From: Lachnospiraceae bacterium
GTDB taxonomy: Bacteria; Bacillota; Clostridia; Lachnospirales; Lachnospiraceae
Direction of reading: 5' to 3'
Assembly: GCA_022792335.1 (NCBI GenBank)
Contig: JAAWAV010000003.1
Location: 42,752-106,751 of the forward strand
DNA: 64,000 nt
Part shown: piece by piece, positions 55,670 through 63,912 of the stretch
Position numbering within the stretch: position 1 is the first letter of the stretch
How the letters are laid out: each line of letters opens with the position of its first letter
Notes under the pieces: model-generated
Databases searched by the model: none
Told to the model about the DNA's origin: nothing
What the model saw: only the letters and a program-made list of their open reading frames with translations
Program-made: the position numbers and the translations under genes

Positions 55670-56857
55670 ATGATTGCCGTTTTATTATCTCCTTTATATA
55701 TTCTTGTTACCCTGTATCTTCTCCGCTGGAATCTCTGGTGGTTCTCAGCCTGCGGCTCCTTTTTTCGTAAGAAATGGTTCCGCATCAGTTATTCTGTATT
55801 GTTTCTGTTTATCTCTCTTTCTCTTGTCGTCGCTTTCTTTATCCGGGAGCCTTCCCTGAAATGGTTTTTCAAACATTTAAGTAATTACTGGCTGGGCACT
55901 CTCCTGTATATCACTCTGGCTGTGATCGTCAGCGACCTGGTCCGCGTGATTCTTCTTCACTGCGATCGGGTCAACAAAATCAAGCTTCACTCCAGAAAAA
56001 CCTTTTTAATAAGCGGCGGAATTGTCATCGCAATCATTCTTTCCCTCAGTACCTACGGTATTATCCATGCCAGAAATCTAAAACTTACGCAGTATGACAT
56101 TACCATTGACAAGCCCTGTAAAACGGGCGATCTGAAGATAGTGCTCATCGCAGACCTTCATATGGGTTACAGCATCGACCATAGTTATATTGAACATATG
56201 GTAGAAAAAATCAATGCTCTGGAGCCAGATCTGATCTGCATTGCCGGAGATATTTTTGACAATGATTACGACGCCCTGGACGATCCGGCCGCCATCACTG
56301 CCGCTTTCAAGAGTATGAAGAGTACCTATGGCATTTACGCCTGCTGGGGAAATCACGATATCGATGAAAAGATACTGGCCGGCTTCACCTTCGGTTCCTC
56401 AAAGGAGCTTACGGACGACGCACGTATGGCCAATCTACTAAAAGAAGCCGGAATCACGCTGTTAAACGACGAGATCGTCTGCATAGACGACGCTTTTTAT
56501 CTGGCCGGTCGAAAAGACATTGACCGGGTAAAGAAAATCGAACATACAAGAAAAACGCCCGCAGAGCTGACAGCCGGGCTTGACCTTAAAAAACCGCTCC
56601 TAGTGCTGGAGCATCAGCCAAAACAGCTTGATGAACTGGCAGTGGCCGGCGCGGACGTCCAGCTTTGCGGTCATACCCACAACGGACAGCTCTTTCCCGG
56701 CAATCTGCTCATCAAGCTTTTCTGGGAAAATCCCTACGGCCTGGAAAAACGAGGCTCCATGTATTCCATCGTTACCTCCGGAGTCGGCATCTGGGGTCCG
56801 GATATGCGCATCGGAACTGACAGTGAGATTGTAGAAATTCAAGTCCACTTTCAATGA
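55670..56857 (+). CDS. Membrane-bound metallophosphoesterase
   Basis: 395 residues with four N-terminal helices (about 5-20, 40-58, 73-95, 108-128), then a calcineurin-like domain: ADLHMGYSIDH (DxH; GDxxD as AGDIFDNDYD), GNHD, H in EHQP and GHTHNGQ. Related to YkuE-type enzymes acting on lipids or wall precursors. AAGGAA precedes the ATG and a TATACT-like -10 is at 55630. Divergent from the two-component genes. Confidence 0.9.
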   Translation: MIAVLLSPLYILVTLYLLRWNLWWFSACGSFFRKKWFRISYSVLFLFISLSLVVAFFIREPSLKWFFKHLSNYWLGTLLYITLAVIVSDLVRVILLHCDRVNKIKLHSRKTFLISGGIVIAIILSLSTYGIIHARNLKLTQYDITIDKPCKTGDLKIVLIADLHMGYSIDHSYIEHMVEKINALEPDLICIAGDIFDNDYDALDDPAAITAAFKSMKSTYGIYACWGNHDIDEKILAGFTFGSSKELTDDARMANLLKEAGITLLNDEIVCIDDAFYLAGRKDIDRVKKIEHTRKTPAELTAGLDLKKPLLVLEHQPKQLDELAVAGADVQLCGHTHNGQLFPGNLLIKLFWENPYGLEKRGSMYSIVTSGVGIWGPDMRIGTDSEIVEIQVHFQ

Positions 56858-56876
56858 ACCCTGTATCTATCGGACT

Positions 56877-57736
56877 CTATAAAACTTGGTAAATTTGGTA
56901 AATTTCTTCAAGAGTTACATTTCTTCCCAGTATGGAACAAATTTCTTGCTCCCTGGAAAGAAAAAGCCTGGAAATCAGTCGCCGTACATCCTCTTTTGTC
57001 CCATAATGGATTTGATTGTGGCAGTTGCTGCAAAGAGAAAAAATATTCTGTTCCCTATCGAGACTGACCCCAAAATAGTCCGTCATTGACATCGGAATTA
57101 AATGATGCGGTTCCATATATAAATGGGACGAATGCTTCCGAAGGAATGAGGTATGTGTTGTGTCTATTTCACAACGATGTCCGGCACGGGTAAGGGCGCG
57201 CTGTGCAACTAAAGGATCCCGCAGGTATGTATTCCTATTACCTGAACGATTCGAGACGCTCCCTTTTGGCATGGGTTTGTCTGAAAGGACTGTCAAAGGT
57301 TCCTCCGGGGCGTTCTCAGCTTGAGATAGCTGCTCTAACAGAATACGATCTGCCGTAAATTCCGGATGGATTTGTGTGTGGAAGAACTTTTGATAGAACA
57401 TAGCAGTAAAATATGTAGTGTCTCCAAAGGAAATGTCCCGAAGCCTCTGGGACAGAGCCTCAACGTATTCTTTGCCTGCCTCTGTAATTTTCCAGAGTTC
57501 ATGTTCACCACTTTGCATATACCCATATGCAACCAGATGCTGGCGCTCATAGGAAAATCATTTCGCCAAGCTTTTTCATTTCTAGTTGTTCGAGAAACAT
57601 CGTTTTGGTCATTTTTATACCAATATCCATTTTCCTGAATGTGTTGTAAAACCGTCTTTCTTTGACTTCCTCCATCCAGCTCAATCAGAGAATAAAGCAG
57701 TACCAGCCATTTTTGTTCTTGTCGATTTATCTGCAC
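56877..57736 (-). pseudogene. HNH endonuclease with winged-helix N terminus, frameshifted
   Basis: Two overlapping frames make one gene. The first part (ATG 57736 to about 57550) reads a winged helix: MQINRQEQKWLVLLYSLIEL...RTTRNEKAWRNDF. From about 57551 the other frame continues YERQHLVAYGYMQSGEHELWKITEAGKEYVEAL, then an HNH site with CEID, EPHHLIPMSM and CSNCHNQIHYG. One extra T in the TTTT run at 57554-57557 would give WRNDFSYERQH and restore a product of about 286 residues. The start overlaps the methylase-specificity gene by ten bases, so the two act together. True mutation, slippage or sequence error cannot be told apart here. Confidence 0.8.
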
Positions 57737-59742
57737 GGAGAATCACCTTCCTTCCTTTGAAAGCGCAAAATGGGATATGTAATATATTGTCGGATTAGAA
57801 AATACTCAAACTCTTTCAACCGTTTCTTCTGCAGCGTGTCGGAGCATTGTTTTTGATACTGGAAAACCTCAAACAGTGTGTCTCCAAGGTTCTTCTGTGT
57901 TTCCATATCCGGAAAAAAAACCGTGATTTTTGAAAGTTTCCTATTATCAATACTCGCATAGGTTGTGTATACCGTAGAAACATTTTCAATTTCCCACCGG
58001 TAAATCTCGCTTCGAAAATAGCAAGCAGCGTAAAGAGGATTTATGATTTGCTTATCATAAGGGCGCAGCCGTTTTATAAAGCCGCCATAGACTGCGTCCT
58101 GATCCTCCAGTGCGACACAGCAACAGGCCAGTTCTCTGGTTGTTTCGCTTGTCCTGTTTAAAAATACGTCTCCATATTCTATTCCATATTTTCGCTTTTC
58201 ATCCTCCGTCACGTCCACATATGAGGGCCAGCTATCCGGTATATAGGGAGAATGAATGACGGTTTTTACATCCAATATCGGAACTCCTTTGCCAAAGGAG
58301 TCTTTGCTTTTTGTCACTCCTCCAAATACATCATATATCTCAAACAGAGTCGCTTTTTCCCAATGCTTCGCTATCTTTGCATTCTTCCACCGTGCGATAG
58401 AGGATAATAACGGTTCGCTGATTGGCAACGCTGAAAGTTCCTCTATGGTTTCTAACAACTTCCCATATTCTCTGTGAATTTCAGATTCCCCGGGCCGCAA
58501 GACAGCAGTATATCGATTGGGACTTAATATAAAATCGTTTTGCTCAATTTTTTCCAGGGAAGCAACTCCATACCACTCTGTACAGGTATGCAGTTTCCTT
58601 TGTCGGTGTTTGCTTACCAGTTCTGTCAACACTTCGATATGTTCAGATGTAAAATCTTTTTTTATCTCTGGCTTCATATGCGCGGCATTAATAAAAAGTA
58701 TGTCGCCGCTTTTGTTATCGCTGTTTGCAAGTAGCCAAATGCAACACGGAACTTTTGTCGAATAAAATAATCCTGGCGGAAGAGTAATCACTGCTTCAAT
58801 CCGTTTATTCTGTATAATCGCCTGACGAATACCAGCTTCCCCATATGTTTGAGTAGTAAGCGTTCCATTGGGCAAAATTACAGCAGCACGGCCGTTTGGC
58901 TGTAAATGGCTTAGGATATGCTGGAGCCACGCAAAATTGGCATTTGAACGAGGTGGAATGCCAAAATGCCATCTGTCGTCGTAGAAGGGAGGATTGTCGC
59001 CGAACCAGTTTGCATGATTAAATGGCGGATTCGCAATGATATAGTCGAATTTTTTATTTTTATGTTGGTCATCCAACAATGTGCTTGCAGCCGTTTTTCC
59101 TAAATTAACACTTTCCCCGTGTAATATAAGGGTCATTTGCGATAACAGATAAGAATTTTCATCCTGAGTTTGCCCATATAAGTTTAAGTTTTGTTTACTA
59201 CATTTTTGAACTGCCAATAGTAAAGCGCCGCTTCCACAACAAGGGTCATATGCAGTCCCCCGGCCAGGGTTCAGGAATGCCGCCAGACATTGTGCAATGC
59301 TTTTGGGGGTATAAAAATCTCCAGAGGAGGAGGACATATCGTCTGTAGAGGTTTTCCTTTGTAGATGGTTTTCATAAATTGCAGCACATGGCAAATCATC
59401 TATAGAAATATCTGATAACAGATGAATCAACTGTTTCAGAACGCGTTCTTCAACATCTTGCCTTTCATTCTGTGCGATTAATTTATGAACAAAGGGGAAT
59501 ACGGGCTCAATGAAAGTAAGAGATTTCGCAATTGACGACATGTAATTGCCTTCCTGATTGGTTAGAACACTCTCCCATAGAGGATATTCTATTTGTTTTG
59601 CATCGTTGTTGGTTAAGAGTCGGGACAGAGAACCGTCTTGTGATAACTGTCGAAGCAGCAACAGGCTAAAAAGTATACTGTCTTTCATAGAAGTGCAAAG
59701 TTGTTCAATTTCTTTTTGAATGGTACTGCATATAGCTTTCAT
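57727..59742 (-). CDS. N6-adenine DNA methylase fused to a specificity (S-type) domain
   Basis: 671 residues from ATG 59742 (AGGAG eight bases upstream; open to 59775). A HsdM-like N-terminal helical domain, then SAM motif YDPCCGSGALLLA (about 165-177) and catalytic NPPF (about 238-241), and a C-terminal half from about 450 like a single HsdS target recognition unit (WEKATLFEIYDVFGGVTKSK...GDVFLNRT...AACYFRSE) plus a helical spacer. One S half-unit suggests dimerisation to read a bipartite site. Overlaps the HNH gene, probable cleavage partner. No hsdR is present. Confidence 0.88.
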   Translation of the reverse strand: MKAICSTIQKEIEQLCTSMKDSILFSLLLLRQLSQDGSLSRLLTNNDAKQIEYPLWESVLTNQEGNYMSSIAKSLTFIEPVFPFVHKLIAQNERQDVEERVLKQLIHLLSDISIDDLPCAAIYENHLQRKTSTDDMSSSSGDFYTPKSIAQCLAAFLNPGRGTAYDPCCGSGALLLAVQKCSKQNLNLYGQTQDENSYLLSQMTLILHGESVNLGKTAASTLLDDQHKNKKFDYIIANPPFNHANWFGDNPPFYDDRWHFGIPPRSNANFAWLQHILSHLQPNGRAAVILPNGTLTTQTYGEAGIRQAIIQNKRIEAVITLPPGLFYSTKVPCCIWLLANSDNKSGDILFINAAHMKPEIKKDFTSEHIEVLTELVSKHRQRKLHTCTEWYGVASLEKIEQNDFILSPNRYTAVLRPGESEIHREYGKLLETIEELSALPISEPLLSSIARWKNAKIAKHWEKATLFEIYDVFGGVTKSKDSFGKGVPILDVKTVIHSPYIPDSWPSYVDVTEDEKRKYGIEYGDVFLNRTSETTRELACCCVALEDQDAVYGGFIKRLRPYDKQIINPLYAACYFRSEIYRWEIENVSTVYTTYASIDNRKLSKITVFFPDMETQKNLGDTLFEVFQYQKQCSDTLQKKRLKEFEYFLIRQYITYPILRFQRKEGDSPCR

Positions 59743-59795
59743 TGCACGGCTCCTATCATAAAAATCAAGGGACAATCCAGTATCTGCTATCCATA

Positions 59796-59824
59796 ATTAT
59801 ACATGGAATATCGTATTTCTTCAA
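59796..59824 (-). promoter_or_regulatory. Promoter of the methylase-HNH unit
   Basis: TTGAAG (59819-59824), 17 bases, TATAAT (59796-59801) on the minus strand, about 55 bases before the methylase ATG. Confidence 0.82.
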
Positions 59825-59874
59825 TTCTTATGGAAATATAATACATTCAGAAACTTTCTTCCTGTTTTATAGCG

Positions 59875-60162
59875 TTATTGTCTCTCCTTTATAGCCTTAA
59901 TCAGATTTAAAATGGCCGTCTTTTCTGCTTCTGTCAGGCCCGAAAAATCTACCTCCTGTTTCTGTTCTATGCCCAAAAGGAAATCCGTTGTCACCTTAAA
60001 TATTCTGGCTATTGCAATCAAAACATCATAAGAAGGCATTCTCAATCCCGTCTCATATGCACTAATCACAGACTTTGTCAATCCCAATCTCTGTGATAAC
60101 TGTTCCTGCGTCATATCGTTTTTCCTTCTTAACCTCTTCAACGTGTTTCCAAAATCAACCAT
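59875..60162 (-). CDS. XRE-family helix-turn-helix regulator
   Basis: 95 residues: HTH at about 8-60 (LKRLRRKNDMTQEQLSQRLGLTKSVISAYETGLRMPSYDVLIAIA), then a short dimerisation helix. Reads toward the methylase gene and likely controls it and/or itself, as controller proteins of restriction systems do (inference). AGGAGG lies nine bases before the ATG. Two direct ACTATGG repeats in its upstream region are a candidate operator. Confidence 0.9.
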   Translation of the reverse strand: MVDFGNTLKRLRRKNDMTQEQLSQRLGLTKSVISAYETGLRMPSYDVLIAIARIFKVTTDFLLGIEQKQEVDFSGLTEAEKTAILNLIKAIKERQ

Positions 60163-60192
60163 CTCAAAACCTCCTTTTCCCTAGTTTAATGT

Positions 60193-60210
60193 ACTATGGT
60201 CACACTATGG
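60193..60210. promoter_or_regulatory. Candidate operator: direct ACTATGG repeats
   Basis: ACTATGG at 60193-60199 and again at 60204-60210, 11 bases apart (one helical turn), between the XRE gene and the surface protein promoter. Spacing and position suit a DNA-binding dimer, probably the neighbouring XRE protein. Confidence 0.45.
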
Positions 60211-60231
60211 GTTGATTTATTCTTTGATTAG

Positions 60232-60260
60232 TTGACTTTGTTTTGATTTAGAGATATTAT
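60232..60260 (+). promoter_or_regulatory. Promoter of the LRR-ChW protein
   Basis: TTGACT (60232-60237), 17 bases, TATTAT (60255-60260); leader of about 140 bases with GGAAGGAGGGAGGG (60289) but no frame attached to it. Confidence 0.8.
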
Positions 60261-60406
60261 GTTACTAAATAAACTTTTATTCTCATACAGGAAGGAGGGA
60301 GGGACATGGGATAAAATACATACAAAGGGGTTCCACCTATATGGGGTGAAACCTTCCATTCTGATTCTTTGTAAAGCTAAAACGATTGAAAACAAGGAGA
60401 ATAAGT

Positions 60407-62722
60407 ATGAAAAAAATGAAACACACATGGAAACGGTTATGTGCTATCAGCCTTTCGTCGGCATTGTTAGTATCTGTCATGCCCACACTTTATCTTCCCA
60501 TAGGGGATGTGTTTGCGGCGGAAGAGACAGAAACCAGTGGAACAGAAGTTGTCCCCTCTACGGAAGAAACACAAACGGATTCCGGAACAAAAGAAGAGGC
60601 ACAGACCAATGAGGCGGCGTCAGTGGAAGAAGCCGCTTCTATACTAAATGAAACAGAAACAATCTCTCCCACAGAAGAAACACAAATGGATTCCGTAGCA
60701 AAGGAAGAGGAGCAGACCAGTGAGGCGGCAGCAACGGAAGTATCTACTTCTTTCCCGGAAGAAACAGAAGTGGAAGTATCTGTAGAAGAGTATGCCGCCG
60801 CGCCTAAAGCAGGAGATGTCGCGATTGATTCCACCAATTTCCCGGATGAAAATTTCAGGAAGTATGTGCAGAATAGAATTGACAAAAATAAAGACAATGT
60901 TTTGTCGCAGGCAGAAATTGATAGTTGCGCAAATATATTCGTATCCTTTTTAGAAATAAAAAGTTTGAAAGGAATTGAACTTTTTACTGCCCTGACATCT
61001 TTAGATTGCTACGGTAACAATCTGACCACTCTGGATTTAAGCAAAAATACTGCCTTGACAGTCTTGATTTGCGGTAACAATAATCTGACCACTCTGGATG
61101 TAAGCAAAAGTACTGCCTTGACAGATTTACAGTGCTACCGCAATAACCTGACCACTCTGGACGTAAGCAAAAATACTGCCTTGACAGTCTTGAGTTGCGG
61201 TAACAATAATCTGACCACTTTGGACGTAAGCAAAAATACTGCCTTGACAGATTTACGGTGCTACCGCAATAACCTGACCACTCTGGATGTAAGCAAAAAT
61301 ACTGCCTTGACATCCTTGGATTGCAGTAACAATAATCTGACCACTTTGGACGTAAGCAAAAATACTGCCTTGACATCCTTAGATTGCAGTAACAATAATC
61401 TGACCAGTCTGGACTTAAGTAAAAATAAAAACTTCATAGTTTGGGGTGCCTTTGTTTACTCGGGTAATAGCAAGGCCACTCTGAACCTGAACAAAAATAT
61501 ATTTGATTTATCTACACTTCCGAATTTTGATGTATCCAGAGTAACCTCTGTTGAAGGTGGAAGCATTTCAGGGAATATTTTAACAGTAAATCCAGGAGTA
61601 TCACGTGTAAATTATATATACGACAGTAAATCTCCATCACTGCCAAATGCGGATGTATCGTTCAGCCTCCATTTTGATAAACCTGCTACTGAACCCGACG
61701 ATTCACAGACAACGCCTGAAATCCCGGCATCAGGAACCGGCATTTCCTACCAGACCCATGTACAAACCTACGGCTGGCAGAATCCCGTTTCTAATGGCAA
61801 AGTAGCGGGAACCAGCGGACAGGCGAAGCGTTTAGAGGGAATCAAGGTTTCCGTATCCGGCAATCCGAATCTTGGCGTACAGTACACAGCTCACGTCCAG
61901 TCTTATGGCTGGCTCCCGTGGGTGGGAAATGGAGAATTTTCTGGAACAGAGGGAGAGGGCAAACGTCTGGAAGCAATCAAGATTCAGCTGACAGGAGCAG
62001 ACAAAGATAACTATGATATTTATTACCGTGTCCATGCTCAGTCCTATGGATGGCTGAACTGGGCGAAGAATGGGGAAGCGGCTGGAACCGCCGGTTTATC
62101 CAAGCGGCTGGAAGCGATTCAGATTCAGATCGTAGAGAAAGGAAAGGCAGCCAATACAAAAGCAGAAGGGATTTCTTCTGTCAGAAATGAAGCGTATATT
62201 ACAAACTCAGGAAATGCACCTGTCGTCGGCGGAGCGGACGCACCAAACGTTTTCTATAAAACCCACATACAGACTTACGGCTGGCAGGGGTTAAAGTACA
62301 ACGGACAGATGTCTGGAACCAGCGGACAGGCGAAACGGCTGGAAGGTATTTGTATCAATTTAAGCAACCTTCCTTATTCCGGCGGCATTACCTATCAGAC
62401 CCATGTACAAACTTACGGCTGGCAGGGATGGAAATCTAACGGAACGATGTCTGGAACCAGCGGACAGGCGAAGCGGTTAGAGGCAATCGAAATCAAGCTG
62501 ACCGGAGAAATAGAAAAGCATTATGATGTATATTACCGTGTCCATGCTCAAACCTATGGCTGGATGGGATGGGCAAAGAACGGAGCTTCCGCCGGAACTG
62601 CTGGTTTATCGAAACGGCTGGAAGGGATTCAGATCGTACTTGTACCGAAGGGAAATGCAGCGCCGGCAAATAATTATGGCGGTATCGTTTCTGTAAATGA
62701 ATCGGCATTTGTCCAGAAATAA
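60407..62722 (+). CDS. Secreted LRR protein with six ChW repeats
   Basis: 771 residues from ATG 60407 (AAGGAG upstream). Signal peptide to about 38 (VFAAEE), Glu/Thr-rich linker with two imperfect repeats (39-130), a FPDENFRKYV/DKNKDN-type cap (145-190), seven 21-residue leucine-rich repeats (196-342; LTTLDVSKNTALTSLDC), a beta linker, then two triads of ChW modules (QTYGWQ...GTSGQAKRLEGI), residues about 445-760. ChW repeats are clostridial surface-binding modules; LRRs bind partners. No sortase motif or enzyme domain. Alone in its unit. Confidence 0.92.
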   Translation: MKKMKHTWKRLCAISLSSALLVSVMPTLYLPIGDVFAAEETETSGTEVVPSTEETQTDSGTKEEAQTNEAASVEEAASILNETETISPTEETQMDSVAKEEEQTSEAAATEVSTSFPEETEVEVSVEEYAAAPKAGDVAIDSTNFPDENFRKYVQNRIDKNKDNVLSQAEIDSCANIFVSFLEIKSLKGIELFTALTSLDCYGNNLTTLDLSKNTALTVLICGNNNLTTLDVSKSTALTDLQCYRNNLTTLDVSKNTALTVLSCGNNNLTTLDVSKNTALTDLRCYRNNLTTLDVSKNTALTSLDCSNNNLTTLDVSKNTALTSLDCSNNNLTSLDLSKNKNFIVWGAFVYSGNSKATLNLNKNIFDLSTLPNFDVSRVTSVEGGSISGNILTVNPGVSRVNYIYDSKSPSLPNADVSFSLHFDKPATEPDDSQTTPEIPASGTGISYQTHVQTYGWQNPVSNGKVAGTSGQAKRLEGIKVSVSGNPNLGVQYTAHVQSYGWLPWVGNGEFSGTEGEGKRLEAIKIQLTGADKDNYDIYYRVHAQSYGWLNWAKNGEAAGTAGLSKRLEAIQIQIVEKGKAANTKAEGISSVRNEAYITNSGNAPVVGGADAPNVFYKTHIQTYGWQGLKYNGQMSGTSGQAKRLEGICINLSNLPYSGGITYQTHVQTYGWQGWKSNGTMSGTSGQAKRLEAIEIKLTGEIEKHYDVYYRVHAQTYGWMGWAKNGASAGTAGLSKRLEGIQIVLVPKGNAAPANNYGGIVSVNESAFVQK
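60992..61432. repeat. Seven tandem 63-bp repeats inside the LRR region
   Basis: Seven 63-base units encode 21-residue LRRs. Units 2 and 4 (TVL.CGNNN) and units 3 and 5 (TDL.CYRNN) are near-identical, a 126-base higher-order repeat, and the last two units agree almost fully. This looks recently amplified and prone to recombination. Confidence 0.9.
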
Positions 62723-62783
62723 TTTTGTAAAAGCCTAGCTTTATTGAAAGAATACTCTAAAAATCTTATAAAAGGATTCTCTT

Positions 62784-62990
62784 ATGCCAAATAATAGGAT
62801 TCCATTTGTATCATTTATGCACAGCAATGAAACTTATACGCTTACTTATCTCAAAAATTTAGCGATGCAAAATCTGACAGACATTAAAGAAACAGCAGAA
62901 TCCGAATTAATTATCCAATGTGGTGAAAATCAGGATGGAGAACCTTTATACAGATTAACAAATAAAGGGATTCAATACCGAAACAATTAA
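62784..62990 (+). CDS. Small hypothetical protein
   Basis: 68 residues (MPNNRIPFVSFMHSNETYTLTYLKNLAMQN...GEPLYRLTNKGIQYRNN); AAAGGA lies about eight bases before the ATG. The C-terminal half suggests a small winged-helix-like fragment (LYRLTNKGIQY). AT-rich like the surrounding accessory DNA. Function unknown. Confidence 0.55.
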   Translation: MPNNRIPFVSFMHSNETYTLTYLKNLAMQNLTDIKETAESELIIQCGENQDGEPLYRLTNKGIQYRNN

Positions 62991-63004
62991 TTGTAACAAA
63001 GTGA

Positions 63005-63060
63005 CAGCAGGACATCAACTTCCTGCTGCCGCTTTCAATTCTGCCTTATACTTATAATAG
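63005..63060. repeat. First copy of a duplicated recombinase end
   Basis: CAGCAGGACATCAAC...CCTGCTGC...TTAT-ACTTATAAT. About 55 bases that recur at 63768-63825. It encodes the last residues of the recombinase fragment on the minus strand and also forms a hairpin that may terminate the small plus-strand gene before it. Confidence 0.75.
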
Positions 63061-63479
63061 GAATTTCTGGAAATCCCCGCTATCTTAATCACTTCTGAGT
63101 CGGTATTCGTACCATTAAAATCCTTGCTGTTCTTCAAGATGATTTCTTTTGCGGCAATCTCTTTCTTTGTCACATACTTGTTACCTTTGATTCTGCCGAT
63201 CTGCTTCCCGTTCAGCTTAGCGGTTTTGATTCCCTCACAAGTCCTCTGATGTAAGTCTGAGACCTCTTTTTCTGCCTGTTCAAAGGCTATCCGTATCTGT
63301 TCTTTTGCAAGTGACAACAAATATTTGTTGATTCCTTCAAGAATGAAATCTACATTCGTGCCCGTCATTTGTACATTGCTTTCCAAAGCTTTTTTGTAAG
63401 TGTCTGTATTAATGTGCTGCTCCTTAAGAAACACAAGGCTAATTCCAAGATGAAAGCCGCCATTTCCCACATTACCCAA
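63015..63479 (-). pseudogene. Serine recombinase fragment (C-terminal part)
   Basis: 154 codons. From about 63437 leftward the text (LVFLKEQHINTDTYKKALESNVQ...LAFEQAEKEVSDLHQRTCEGI...GISRNSYYKYKAELK) matches the C-terminal half and HTH of Tn-type serine resolvases/invertases. The catalytic N terminus (with the active Ser) is absent, and the first 14 codons look unrelated. So it is a remnant of a mobile element, without a plausible start site. Confidence 0.8.
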
Positions 63480-63537
63480 AACAAAGAGTGCGTTTCCTTA
63501 TTTGAAAAGTACATCGAAGTGTATAAAGGAGCTTCAC

Positions 63538-63759
63538 ATGCAAGGAATAAAGATTGACTTTAATGACAAATATAATTATTCTCTAACTCAATTAGATACA
63601 GAAAGTCTTGTCATGAGTCAATATTGGTCTCTCGCTCCTTTAAAATCTCAAGAAGTATATTTCCTTCAATCAGTGCCTGATGAAGTTGTATCTCTACCTT
63701 TTGTGATTGAGTTTACTATCGGTGATAGCGAAACAATATATAGATATATACAAAAATAA
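63538..63759 (+). CDS. Small hypothetical protein
   Basis: 73 residues from ATG 63538, AAAGGAG eight bases upstream (open to 63502). Sequence starts MQGIKIDFNDKYNYSL; no family recognised. It lies between the two recombinase remnants and was possibly carried with them. A strong terminator follows it at 63768. Confidence 0.55.
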   Translation: MQGIKIDFNDKYNYSLTQLDTESLVMSQYWSLAPLKSQEVYFLQSVPDEVVSLPFVIEFTIGDSETIYRYIQK

Positions 63760-63767
63760 TTCATCTA

Positions 63768-63806
63768 ACAGCAGCAGGACATCAAATCCTGCTGCTATTT
63801 TTAATT
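63768..63806 (+). terminator. Terminator after the 63538 gene
   Basis: AGCAGCAGGA (about 63770-63779) pairs with TCCTGCTGCT (63787-63796), followed by ATTTTTAATT, nine bases after the stop of the small gene. Confidence 0.82.
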
Positions 63807-63825
63807 CTACCTTATACTTATAATT
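63768..63825. repeat. Second copy of the recombinase end, with terminator
   Basis: A near-identical copy of the 63005-63060 block. On the minus strand it would read YKYKVELKIAAGFD, the same recombinase tail, but nothing upstream continues the gene. AGCAGCAGGA/TCCTGCTGCT then ATTTTTAATT makes a perfect plus-strand terminator (63768-63806). Confidence 0.75.
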
Positions 63826-63912
63826 TAGAAGAATAAAATATAAAAATAGCAGATAGTATGTTATAATTTATGTGTTGCTCACCGACACCCGCAACAGGGA
63901 GGAGGTGTCTGC

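Noticed and set aside
60984-61376. Cys/Trp-rich 130-codon frame opposite the LRR repeats
   Set aside because: It mirrors the tandem DNA repeats of the LRR gene, has no SD, and is a shadow frame.
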